Shown piece by piece: positions 32,913 through 44,308 of a stretch of DNA of 64,000 nucleotides. How positions within the stretch are numbered: the first letter of the stretch is position 1; the number at the start of each line of letters is the position of its first letter. A program made the position numbers and the translations under genes. Source of the stretch: Fagopyrum homotropicum (lineage: Eukaryota; Streptophyta; Magnoliopsida; Caryophyllales; Polygonaceae); assembly GCA_033239125.1 (NCBI GenBank), contig BSWB01000005.1, positions 138,628,494-138,692,493 on the forward strand, read 5' to 3'. The notes under the pieces are model-generated. The model had not been told where the DNA came from, made no database searches, and worked only from the letters and a program-made list of their open reading frames with translations.

Positions 32913-33429
32913 TTATAATTAAGAGGAGAAATAAGAATATTTAGTTACCAATTTAATAAAAATTTAATTAATTATTAATGAATTTTTAAATTGTTGAAAT
33001 TATCCAATCCTCTCATTTATCTTCTCAATTTACTTCCTCTTTTAATGATTATCCAACTCATTTATCTTTATTTTTAATTAGTGAGATATTTTTTTTTTTT
33101 TGTATCTAACTCAATCTTCTCAAAATTAAAAGCAAATAAAATTAACGGTTGAATTATTGTGAATAATTCTTTAAAAGGGGTTATCGTGATGGATTCTTAA
33201 AAGGAGCTTTTTGTAAATAACAACCAACTGTAAGCTTAATTATTATAATGAAAAAAAAAAGAGAATAGTGTTATACTGGTTGGTAAATCACTTTATAAAT
33301 TAAAATAATACTATTATTTTTACAATTAAAAAAGCCTTATTAATCTTGGATTTAGATGTTAAGCATACAATAAATTTAAATAGTATAATAATATTTTTAC
33401 AATAAAATAGAATATGATATAAGCAAAAA
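32913..33429. other. AT-rich intergenic sequence
   Basis: No gene, RNA or recognisable element is seen. Confidence 0.4.
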
Positions 33430-34945
33430 ATGGATATTTTAAATTAGTAAATTCTTCCGATCGATGGTAATCATATTGACTTCTCTGTCTGTAGACAAGG
33501 AACCTCAGTTCCGTGCTTATCTTTCGTGAATGATATGATCATTTTTGTTGAATCAAAATCGGCTTCTTGTCAAAAAAGCAAAGAAAATCTTGAGAATGTA
33601 TTATTCTATATCGGGGGCAGGAGATGAACTACCAAAAATCCGATTTTCAAACAATGATAAATTATCAGTGATATCAACATAACCCAATTATAAAATATTT
33701 TGGTCATGAATCATACCAAATCTCTCGACAAATATCTTGTATGATCAATCATTAATGAAAGAGTGACAAAAGAAACATTCGGTGATATCAACATTTAAAC
33801 AAAACAACAACTCGTGAAAATAAAAAAATAACTCTTTATAACAAGAAGACAAGACCACCCTCATAAAACATAATTGAGCGGCTAAACCGACTTTTACCAT
33901 GCAAATTTTATGCTTCAGAGCCCATAGTCTTGAAGAGTTAGACAAAATTTATAAAAAAAATTATTCTGGAACAAAGGAGACCAACACATATCCATCATTA
34001 GTTAGGATCTAATATGCAAATCAAAGAAGAATGGAGGTTTTGAGTTAAGAAAATCTCAAGCCACAAACAAATACAAATGAAGCTTTTATGGAAAATCCTG
34101 GTCAAGACAAACAATATTTGGGTCAAAATTGTCAACGAAAAATACTTAAAAATTTGTAATATCTTAAACTACCAAAAAATAGGTTCAACGTCCTGACAAT
34201 GAAACCTTATGAAACTCAAGACGGAATTCAAAAATGACATTACATGACAAGTTGGTAATGGTAAACCATCAATTTTTGGCATGACAATTGGATAACACCT
34301 TTATTGCTTATAAAAATGGCCCAAAATATCAATCTAATTGACACAAACAAACAAAATTAGTCATGTCATTAACGACTCAAGACAATGGAAAATCACTAAA
34401 ATTGATAACGAACTACAAAACATCATCAATTAGGATATAATGAAAAAAAATTAAGGAAACAATTATACCAAAATATGAAATTCAGGATAAATTATAATGG
34501 AAATGTAGTAAAATGGATGGTTTACTACAAAATCTGCTTCAGAGATGATTGAGGAGCAGTTGAGCATTTCCCCGAACAATACATGTGAATGGATATTGAT
34601 ACTTTATACCCAACCTAAAAACTTCCTTTGGAAAATTTCAAAAAATGGAATTCCAACAAAGTTAACCTTGATGAAAGAAGAATTGCCGTAGCTAGGCGCT
34701 GAAAATTATGCAACCACCATCTTGATGACTTGTGTCACTTGCTTTTGATTGCCCGTTTAGTAAACAAATCATTGCAAAAATCAACTGGACATTATTAACC
34801 GATTGAATAACATTAACCGTGACGATAAAAAGATTAATGATATCCTACATGAAATAAATAATAAAATTGGACTTAACAAGTTTGCATGCCTTGCAACTGT
34901 GTCGTTAAGCATGTGGTACTTCAAAAATAAAATCTTTTTTTGGTA
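33430..34945 (+). pseudogene. Decayed L1-type LINE (reverse transcriptase to zf-RVT)
   Basis: Broken frames give, in order: VPCLSFVNDMIIFVESKSAS near 33500, where the usual FADD catalytic box is FVND; KLLWKILVKTNNIWVKIVNE near 34080, the post-RT region; and PKNFLWKISKNGIPTKVNL with LCNHHLDDLCHLL near 34610-34740, the zf-RVT domain. The end near 34910 reads MWYFKNK. Many stops and frame changes are present; it is dead. Confidence 0.65.
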
Positions 34946-34980
34946 ATGAGTCTATTAACACTTGTATTATTGTTATTGAT

Positions 34981-35611
34981 GTGGAACCATCTCCAACACC
35001 TCTTAAAGGACCTATCGCTAGAGTTAGAGCAAAGGCATTGAAGGAGAAGGAGTTGTCATCTTCAAAAACCATTCAAGAAGAGGTTGTTAGCTTATTAACA
35101 ACATGTACATCTAAAGAGACTATACTTGTCTCTAAGTCTCCTTTAGTGACATTGTTTTCTATTGTGGAAGGACTTTACAAGAGCAAAGATGATCAAGAAA
35201 GCAAGGAAAGTGGCTAGAACGAGACTTAAGAGAACTAGTAGAAATCTTGGCCGTGAGACAACAATCTCGCCCGAGATTGGCGTCTCTTGAGATCCATAAG
35301 ATCCAATCGAGATCTTATTAGTCATATTTATCTTTTAGTTATTTTATCACCTTTAAAACTCTAAGCATTCTGGAGGTTTCTTATATTTTTTTTATCCTAT
35401 CTTTTAGGATTATTTTTTTTAGAGGAATCTCTCCTATATAATAGTCATAGAGGACGAGATTCATAGGTAGATTTGATTGATTATCATATTCCTCAAGATT
35501 GTGAGATACTCGTTGCTTCACTTAAGTTTGTGTTTTATTCATTCTTATTCAATCAAAAGAGAGAGACTTTAATTGAATCGTTGTCAGTTCTTGCTAAGTT
35601 GTGCTTACGTG
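34981..35611 (+). pseudogene. LTR-retrotransposon coding tail and LTR-like sequence, left part
   Basis: 34981-35217 encodes 78 residues starting MEPSPTPLKGPIARVRAKAL, resembling the PITRARAKxL segments of plant gypsy polyproteins. Non-coding sequence with a TATA motif (cctatataatagtc, about 35430) follows and looks like an LTR. It is cut at 35611 by a hAT insertion and resumes at 39145. LTR borders are not defined. Confidence 0.45.
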
Positions 35612-38600
35612 CAGTGGCGGCCGCAGGATTTCTAAAGGGGGGGGGGCAAAAATAAATTACCAAAAACAAATAGTCAATGCTACAAATAAGTGATAAAAAC
35701 AAAGTAAATCTGTCATCCCATTACGTAGTTTTGACTACAAGTCTCCCAAAAACATATAATCAATACTATAACTAAACTGTCAATCTAACAACAAAGGTTG
35801 TAAACCCATCTTTCGAGTTGACATATTCTGATAATACTGAAGAACATCTTCATTATCAACATTCATGAAAATATCTTTCTCAATGTAGCAAACTAGAGAA
35901 TCTGTGAGATTATCATCTGACATCTTGTTACGCAATTCAGACTTGACAATTTTCATCGCAGAGAATGCTCTTTCAACCGTAGCTGTCGCAACTGACAAGA
36001 CTAAAATCAACTCCAAAAGACGAAAAACTAGAGGAAAAACAATGTCAATACCTCCATCAACCATCTTCATAGCAACTTCTCCAATACTTTCTAGTTTAGA
36101 ATATTTATCTTCTTCTCTCATGTCATAAATCCATGTTCTCAGTTGATCTTTAAGCATGAGTATATCACAAGCAGAAAAGTCTTGAGGATAAAATTGTGCA
36201 AGTCGAAGAAGTTGGGGCTTACTGAATTTGGAGAAAGAATCCCTTGGATCAAGACATCCAATACATGCGAGCAATTCAGTGTTTGATTCACCAAAACGGT
36301 TCTCCATCTCTTGGTCAATTTGATCAATAACTTGCAAATTTAACTAAACGTCAATATCATTATAGATTAGTGATAATTTCATATACATCGAAATAGTTAA
36401 AAGATTACAAAGAAATAATTAATTACCCGACAGAATATGTCAACTCGAAAGTGGTGGTAGTTAGTGGAACATTTCCAACACGTCTTGCACCAAAGCAACC
36501 TTGAACATTATCATCCATGTTGAGAATGTCAAATTTATTGGTATCACAAAATGCATTGACATCTTCTAATAGTTCATCCCATCCATCATTCCTCAAGTTT
36601 TGAAATTGCTTCTTGCAACTATGAACCAATCTCACAGCTTCTAGAATATCTTGTTCTTTTCTTTGCAAAAATTGTGATAAAATATTTGTCATGCTCAACA
36701 CATCCTTCATCAAGTGAGCAATAAAAACAAACTGATAACTCTCCATCTTTTTAACTAAACCACGAGCCAACCCGCGATTTGAATCTGCACCTCCATCTTC
36801 GTATATATTTTCAAGCACTTGGATAGTTGAAGACCACAATGACAAAACACGAATAATGGTTATATAGTGTGAGCTCCAACGAGTAATGCCCGGCTTAGCC
36901 AAAGAAGATTCTTGATTCAAGCCTCTCCCGGTTGAAATTTCTCCCTTTTCTAGCATCTCCACCATCTTGTCATGTTGAAGTTGTCGGAACTCATCTTTTC
37001 TTTTGCAAGAAGCTCCAACCATGTTTGTGATTTGGGACAAGTAATCAAAGAACTCCTCCACAAGCCGAATATCTTTACAAATGGCTACAATCACTAATTG
37101 AAGTTGATGAGCAAAACAATGAATGTACCTTGCAGATGGATTTTCTTCTAATATTAGAGCCTTCAATCCATTAATCTCTCCTCGCATATTAGAAGCCCCT
37201 TCATATCCTTGACCTCTTAATTTAGAGATAGATAATCCTTGCTCAGCAAAAAAATCATCAACTCCTTTTTTCAAAGAACAAGCTCTAGTGTCAGTAACAT
37301 GAACAACTCCGAGAAATCTCTCTATCACAGCGCCCTTAGCATTTACATATTGAATAACAATAGCCATTTGTTCCTTGATCGAACTATCACGAGCCTCATC
37401 AATCAAAAGAGAAAACACTCTGTCTCCAAGATCATTGACTATTGTTTTCTTGTTATTGCTCCACACGCAGTTTTAAGATCATCTTGAACGCGGTGACTAG
37501 TGAGCTGAGCATTCTTAGGTGCATTCTCATTCACCACCTTTCCAACTTCAACAATACGTTTACTGCACCAGCTATGCATCTCCTTAAAATTTCCTTTACT
37601 GTTGGAGCTTGTCGACTCTCTATGACCCCGAAATGGCAAACCTTGTGCAAGTAGAAATCTAACAATATCCAAAGTAAAGGTCAAACGAGTACGATATTGA
37701 GCACCCAAAGTTGCATTCACAGCAGATACACATCTTGTCAAACTTTGTCTTTGATCTTTGAAATTGCTAAATAAGATTCGAGCTTCATTGTGAGGACTTC
37801 CAACTGATCCCACATGTTCTCTAAATGCTTGAGCAACTTTCTTCCAATTACAAAATCCTACTTTCACAAATGCATCATTCAAATTTCTGTACTTCGTCTC
37901 CCCTCTAAAGAGAAAACACCAAAAACAAAATGCAGTATCTTTAGAAACACTATATTCTAACCATTCATAATCCTTAAACCAGTTTGACACAAAACTCCTT
38001 GACGTCTTTCCAAAACTCTTCCGTGGAAAATCATGTGAGAGAGGTTGACAAGGACCTCTAACCACATACTCTCTTCTCACATCATCTCTAAATGAGGGAT
38101 CATATTCATCCATAGCTTTGCGCAATTCCGGATCACTAATTACTTCATTATTCATATTTCTCATTTGAGGTCGTTTTTCTCTCATATCAACACTAGCAAA
38201 ATCATCATCATCAACTTCACTTATATGAACACTCTCATTAGCAACACCATCTCTAGTATCATCTCTAGCAACATCACTTCTAACAACCTCATCTCTAGCA
38301 ACATCATCAACATCATTCACATTTACATTATCAACACTTCGAGGTTCTTGAGGAATGGAGGTTGAATCAATACTCGACAAATGTCGTTTTTTCGTCCGAA
38401 TAACAAATTTATCCATTTCCTAAACAAATCAATTAATCAATTACAATTAAAAATAATTCAAACTCAAACCCTAACGAAAAAAACCAATCAATAAATCGTC
38501 ATTCAAATTCAACAAATTCAAAATTATTCATCCCCAAACATATAAATTAATCTAATTCATGTTTAACAAATATTACTAATCAATTATAAACAAAAAAAAC

Positions 38601-39144
38601 AACAATTGTAAAAAAAAAATCAAACTTACAACTTACAGTGAAGGGCTTAGGGCTGAATCGTGATTGGGAGTCCCAATTTGGGAATGACTAGGAGTCTAGG
38701 ACCGTTAGTGAGCCGGTGAGGCCGAGGGTGGGGCAGCGTCGCCGGGAAGCCAATCGGGAAATCGGGAAGGAGGCTGAAGCGGTGAAGCCGGAATTGGAAG
38801 GAAACCAGGCAAGCGGTGAAGCCGAAATTGGAAGGAAACCAGGCAAGCAGCATTGCGGCTGCGCTGCGTGAGAGTCGGGACGGGAGGGCGGTGGCCGGCG
38901 CTTATGTGCTGGCACCAGTGGCCGGAGTGGCAAGTCGGTTGTGGAGCGCAGGGCAGGAGACCGATTGTGCAGCGCAAGAGAGAGTCGTTGGGTCGTGCAA
39001 CGCAGAGACTTTCATTAACCCTATTCTGAAAATTTTTTTTCCAAACGACACAAAACGACGTCGTTTTGTGTATTTTTTTAATTTTTTTTAATTTTTTTTA
39101 TTTTTTTTGGAGGGTGGGACAGCCCCACCCTAAGGCCGCCACTG
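35612..39144 (-). mobile_element. Complete hAT transposon, 3533 bp
   Basis: Terminal inverted repeats of 11 bp (cagtggcggcc at 35612-35622, reverse complement at 39134-39144) and an 8-bp target duplication with one mismatch, cttacgtg (35604-35611) and cttgcgtg (39145-39152). It encodes one transposase on the minus strand. It is inserted in LTR-like sequence that continues on both sides. Confidence 0.93.
35780..38416 (-). pseudogene. hAT transposase, TTF zinc-finger type, one frameshift
   Basis: Start at 38416 (MDKFVIRTKKRHLSSIDSTS). A TTF-type zinc-finger region follows (GPCQPLSHDFPRKSFGK, then WLEYSVSKDTAFCFWCFLF), then the DUF4371 region (TLDIVRFLLAQGLPFRGH), the catalytic middle (LIDEARDSSIKEQMA, then ARYIHCFAHQLQLVI), an intron at about 36340-36425, and the dimerisation domain (SVATATVERAFSAMKIVKSE) ending at 35780. 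A single-base frameshift near 37445-37465, in an A-rich stretch, separates two long open parts (325 and 347 residues). Otherwise it is well preserved, so the element may have lost activity recently. Confidence 0.88.
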
Positions 39145-39571
39145 CTTGCGTGTGTTAATCTTCTTAAAGGTTGGTGTTTCTAGTCAATTTTGGTCCCTCC
39201 TTGGGCTTGTCTTATTTAGAAGGTTTGTGTAAGGTTGAAGAAGGGAGGGTTAATGTAAGCTCTTTGTTAAGGGGTTTTGATCCAATTGGTCAAGATTCTT
39301 TGCAAGAATACCTTAGCTCGCATCTTCATATATTTCCATCAATTTCAATCCATATTATCATCTTCTTATCTATCCATTGTCATTCCATCAATACATGATA
39401 TTTTGTGTTCGAGTTTTGTAAATCGTGGTCTATCAATAGGAATCTCATTATAACCGAGATTTGTCCCAATTATTGATTTCGTGGACTTCTAATCTAGATG
39501 GGGAATAACGGCTTCAACGTCTCCTGATTCAACCCCAAGATTTGCCTCATTTTGTTCAGAGCTGGAGAAAC
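39145..39571 (+). other. LTR-like sequence, right part
   Basis: Continuation of the sequence interrupted at 35611. No coding capacity is recognised. It ends at the target site (tttggcacc) of the LINE that follows. Confidence 0.4.
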
Positions 39572-39583
39572 TTTGGCACCTTT

Positions 39584-41455
39584 TTTTTTGAGAAAAAACC
39601 CCGGAGGTAAATTATATTAAATCAATTTCCACCAAGTCAAGGATACTTTGCGGAAATTCATCCAATCATACAAAGGAAGAAAACGAATCCGTCATGAGTC
39701 TAGCCGCAAAATGAGCAACGGTATTAGTAGTACGTCTAACATGCTTGAAGGAAACTAAAGAAAGATCGGGGCAAAGAGCTAGAATGCTACAGCAAACAAA
39801 AGCCAAGTAGGAGCGTTTCATGTTGGTATCGCGGCCAAAAAGGTGATGGATGACGGTGGAGGAGTCGGTCTCGATGATCAGCTGTTAGGGAAGCAATTGC
39901 TGCACAGACTAGATAGAGAACAGGACCGCAAGAGATTCGGCAAAAGAGATATCAGACACCCCCTCGAAGCGCTTGACAACCATCATCTTAACCTCCCCAT
40001 AAGCATCCCTGGCAACAACTCCTAAGCAAACAGCTCCTTGGAGGAGGCTAGTGTCCGTGTTGATTTTGAGCACCCCAGGTGGTGGAGGATGCTAGTGAGA
40101 TGCCGATGACGCTTCCGAGACAAGGCGATGTGGAGGTGGGCATTGGAAGAAGTCCAACACCAAGCGCCGAAAGCCTTCACGAAGGATGTTGCCGGAGAGA
40201 GGTACATGATCGAAAAGGGTGTTCCTGAGCGTCCAAGCCACCCAGCAGTTAGTGATGAAATCTGCAAGACAACGAGCACCTAAAGAAGATCGGATTTCCT
40301 CCAACACAATCACAGGATCAGATTGAGAGGAATTCATGAATGCTTGTCTAGATGGTGATGAAGTCCAAGCCACCTCCGAAGCTGTGCAAAGGACCAACGC
40401 GTGCCAGGTAGACTCATGGTGGCTACCACATCTGGAGCAAACTAGGTCCTGGACAACATGCTTTGTGTGAAGGACCAGACCCGAGCTAAGAAAACCATTC
40501 CCGAGCCTCCAAGTAAAATGGAGAACCTTAGGTGGCAGTGAGAGCTGCCATAGGTGGGACTAGACCGGCGGGTGAGACACGGTGGAGAAGCCCAATTTGC
40601 CAAGCCAGTAGACAGACTTAACCGAAAAAAATACCCGAAGCAGAAGGGTCCTAGACAAGCACATCTTAATGTGTCGGGCTCAACTAGTGTCCCACTAATT
40701 GAAGTCCGTGTCGTTAAATTCTGAAATAGTATTGACAATTCCCATGCCAGACAGCAAAGTTAGGCGCGTAAACACGAAGGAAGATGGGATCCACCTATCA
40801 TTTGCAGCATCAATTCCAGAGCCATCCCCGACAAGCAACCCAACTCCCTCAAGGAGAAGGGATTTAGCACCCCAAATGTTGCGCCATGAGAAACTTGGGC
40901 GCCAACCCCGGCTAGAGGATGCAAAAGTAGTGCGCTTGAAATAACGGGATTTAAGGACGGAGTGGACAAGGGAGTGGGGCATTGTAAGTAACCGCCAACC
41001 TTGTCGCGCAAGCAATTCTTCATTAAAGACTTTAAGATCCCGGAAACCCATGTCTCCATGGCTTTCCGGCAAACAGAGATTGGTCCAAGTACACCAGTGT
41101 GTGCGGCTTTGAGTGTCAGATGAGCCCCACCAAAACCGTGCAAGTAGAGCGTGGATTTCATCAATGAGACCATCCGGCAGTCTAAAAACTGACATAAAGT
41201 ATGTAGGAATACTTTGGAGAACGACCTTAATCAAAACCTCCTTTCCGGCAACAGAAAGAAGCTTCTCCTTCCAACCATGAGCCTTCTTCCAAATCATTTC
41301 CTTGATGAATGCAAAGATGGACTTTTTGGAGCGCCCAATTACTGTTGGAAGGCCAGGATATTTGGCATGCTTGTTCACTAGCTTGACTCCCGGAATATTA
41401 GATAACAATACGTGCTGGTAGCGATCAACATTCCTTCTAAAAGCGACTTCCGATA
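39584..41455 (-). mobile_element. 5'-truncated LINE with target duplication
   Basis: On the minus strand the element begins within the reverse transcriptase (41455) and ends in poly(A), seen as a T run at 39581-39589. It is flanked by tttggcaccttt (39572-39583 and 41456-41467), 12 bp whose last bases merge with the tail. Standard L1-type insertion. Confidence 0.88.
39843..41408 (-). pseudogene. LINE ORF2, C-terminal half (RT end, zf-RVT, RNase H)
   Basis: 41408-40695 is open for 237 residues: KYPGLPTVIGRSKKSIFAF, then FWWGSSDTQSRTHWCTWTN, then GDMGFRDLKVFNEELLARQ and LVGDGSGIDAANDRWIP. These are the post-RT motifs of plant L1 elements. After frame breaks come a cysteine-rich region (about 40460-40430) and an RNase H-like segment (about 40130-39840). 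Endonuclease and the RT core are absent because of 5' truncation. Confidence 0.85.
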
Positions 41456-42904
41456 TTTGGCACCTTTAAGTGCAAGTAGGGTGGATTCCTCTACCTTTTG
41501 TTGGATTGTCTCCCAATTCTTTTAAAAAAGAATTTGTCCAAATAGACCATATTCTATTTCCATTAAGTTTGTGTACCCCTTCAGTTTTTATAACTTTCAT
41601 TAAATTGAAGTTGGAAGGTAAGGAGGTTTGATTAGGGATATATTTACCAAACATATTTATACATGAGGCTAGTTACCAGAGAAAATTTTCAAAAAGGCTT
41701 AGTTAGCTAATTTGACGTTCTTTTAATAGAATACAACTTGATATTCATCCAGTCTTAGAGCTTTCAATGATTCCATGTTATCCAATGCCACTGTGACTTC
41801 CCTTAAATCTCGATAGAGGTTATTTGTAATCATGTATTCACAATGCATGAAACTTGTCTTTTGGCATGTCAAAGGGCCCATGATCTAATGTTTCCGTTGT
41901 ATATAGTTTTATGAAAGACCTAGGTATAGAGTGTCTCAGTGCTTCCTCATCCCGTATCCGATTTCCATTCTCATTCTACAAGCTTTAACTTTGTTCCTAT
42001 TTCTACAAACAATTACTCGCACGTAAATATCGAGCGTTGTGATCTCCATATTCCGTTCTTGCTTTCTCGAACCAATAGGTATAAATTTGTTCCAAGGTTT
42101 CATCTAGCTTCTTTCTTAGCTTGTGTCTAGATTGATCATCCCCTTTGAAAGACGTTTACTCAAGCAAGTTTGGATACCTCCAATTCGCTTGCATAATATG
42201 GCTCTTCTTTTGAATAAATTCCCGAACACCTCTATACAACATCTCTCTAGATGTGTTGAGAGATTGATTAATGCACTAATGAGTTGAGCACCTTTTTCCT
42301 AATGGTCTTCTAAGAATTTTTGAAATTCCTCATATAGTAACCAAGTTGTTTAGAATCAAAACAGATGTTGAGATGAGTCAGTTATTATGAATCCATTAAA
42401 ATTCCCTCATCACGTTATTGCTACTCTCTTAGCTATCATCCATCCACCAAAAAAAAATTTGCTCTTAAGTTTTGCGTTTGATGGGTTCTTAGTGGGTGTA
42501 TGTTGGTAATTGTTGAGTAATATCTATGATTTTATGTGGGCAATGCTCGAAACAATGTCCTATTTTCCCGTAGTCAAAGAAAATAAACATGAGCCTTCAT
42601 ATTTAAATTTCCAATAGCGTCCATTCAAGAAAAAGCAATATTAGGGGTTTGTGGAGATCAATCTTTGCACATAGTCTCGTGTATATTCCTCATTCCTTAT
42701 GGGTTGTTGTTCTGTCAAGTTTTATTACCTTTGCCTATGTGGTTCTCGTTTTGATATAGAATGTTTCCTTTAAAATGTTCCATCGAGTGGTTCGAGATTC
42801 TTATCCATGATGCCAAGAATCTGATCGGTTCCTCATCTACCACGAAGTTAGGCCTCAATCTTTGAATGGTTAGGTAGCATTCCCCTATGAGTCATGGGCC
42901 ATTA

Positions 42905-43555
42905 AGGAATGTTTGATTTTCATATCTGGATATGAATATATCAGATATCGATATAGATATCGGTATCAAGATGGTATAAGATTGATATCCACTAGAAAAA
43001 GAGTTTCAAACAAAAAGAATGGAAAATGAATGAAAATATAAGATATGTGATACCACTAATTTTTCGAGTATATCAAAAGAGGAGAGTGCAGCAGAAGTAT
43101 ATCAGTATATCAAACTGATATCCATATCTTATATAACAAACACTAGGTATGAGTCTTTTATGTTGAGTCTAAGGGCTTATTCCTTTCACATATCCTGGTA
43201 TGAATATATCAGATATCGGTATCAATATCGATATCAGAATATGGCTATGAGATTGATATCTGATACTTGTGTTTAGCAAGATGTGTGAGTATATCAGAAG
43301 AGGGAGACTTGTAGGGAGAGTTGAGAGGGAGACATGGAAGAAAAAGAGCGTGATATATATCAAATTTTAAAGATATCAAAATCGATAAAAAAAAAAAAGT
43401 AAAGAATTGATATATGATACATCACTCTTTGATATTCATATACTCAATTACGAAACATGGATATCAGATATGTGATATCCATACCCATATCCCATATCAG
43501 GATATGGGAAAGGAACATGTCCTAAATTACTTAGATATGGATACCAAATAGACCT
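42905..43555. mobile_element. GATATC-rich Tourist-like MITE, outer copy
   Basis: Inverted ends (AGG..T.TTTG....CATATCT) are flanked by TTA on both sides (42902-42904 and 43556-43558). It contains a second, complete member of the same family (43173-43522). It is inserted in the LINE ORF1 DUF4283 coding sequence. Confidence 0.7.
43173..43522. mobile_element. GATATC-rich Tourist-like MITE, nested inner copy (350 bp)
   Basis: Ends GGGCTTATTCCTTTC and, reverse-complemented, GGACATGTTCCTTTCC, both running into CATATCCTG. Target duplication TAA at 43170-43172 and 43523-43525. No coding sequence. Confidence 0.82.
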
Positions 43556-44308
43556 TTAACCGTGACGAAGTTGAGGTCATCTACGATCCTAAATCTTATG
43601 ATGTAGTAGTTGTTTCCTATGCCGATCATGGTAAAATGACCCTTTGTTTTCCAAAGTTATACCAATCTCCTTCTTAGATGTATGAATCCAATTATTTGGT
43701 CGAAAACCTTAATTATTATTATAGCATCTCGTCAAGAAGTGGCGGAGCTAAGGGGTACCCCCCCAACGACGCCATTCGTATTGTAGAAAAATTCTTTCAT
43801 AACGACGTCGTTTTGATTAAGAAAACTAGAACGAAAAAAGTAGAACCAAATAAATGAAATGTTCGACGCTCTCAGGAAATCCCCCAACACGCTGCGCAAA
43901 ATAGTCGCCACTCGCCAACCTCTCAGTATCAGGAAACCTTTGTCGTCGCCGGTTGCCACTGCTCGTCTTCTCGGCCCGGCGATCATCTGCCGTCGCCGAC
44001 TCCGTCGCTCGCTCCACCAACCGCGCGACCCTGCCCTGGTCTCAACCTTTCACTCTTTGTAAATCTCAAAGTTAGTTAATAGTTGTTACTTGTTAGTATT
44101 TAGTAATTAGTAATGTATAAATTTGTTAAGTTAGATTCATAAGTTAGTAGTTGTCTAGTTGATTAGATTACATTTGTTGATATTTATTGGTTGTATTGAA
44201 AAATTAGTAGTTGATTAGGTTAAATTTGTTAAATTAGACACTTTAGGGTTTAAAAATTCAATGTTGTTTGAACTAAATTTGTTAATTGAATGATTAGGAT
44301 TTAGTAAT

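Larger units (their letters stand above)
41468..43737 (-). pseudogene. Decayed LINE, ORF1 (DUF4283, zinc knuckle) and linker
   Basis: Minus strand, reading down: near 43680-43560, KTKGHFTMIGIGNNYYIIRF (start of DUF4283); after the MITE insertion, from about 42898, LIGECYLTIQRLRPNFVVDE then FLASWIRI; near 42580, FFDYGKIGHCFEHC, a CCHC knuckle in which the first two cysteines are replaced by single-base changes (F and Y); and near 42200-42050, CIEVFGNLFKRRAIL and WNKFIPIGSRKQ, recalling the linker before reverse transcriptase. Many stops. Confidence 0.6.

Noticed and set aside
43200..43500. GATATC-rich stretch considered as a satellite or regulatory cluster
   Set aside because: Inverted ends and TTA/TAA target duplications show it is a MITE family.
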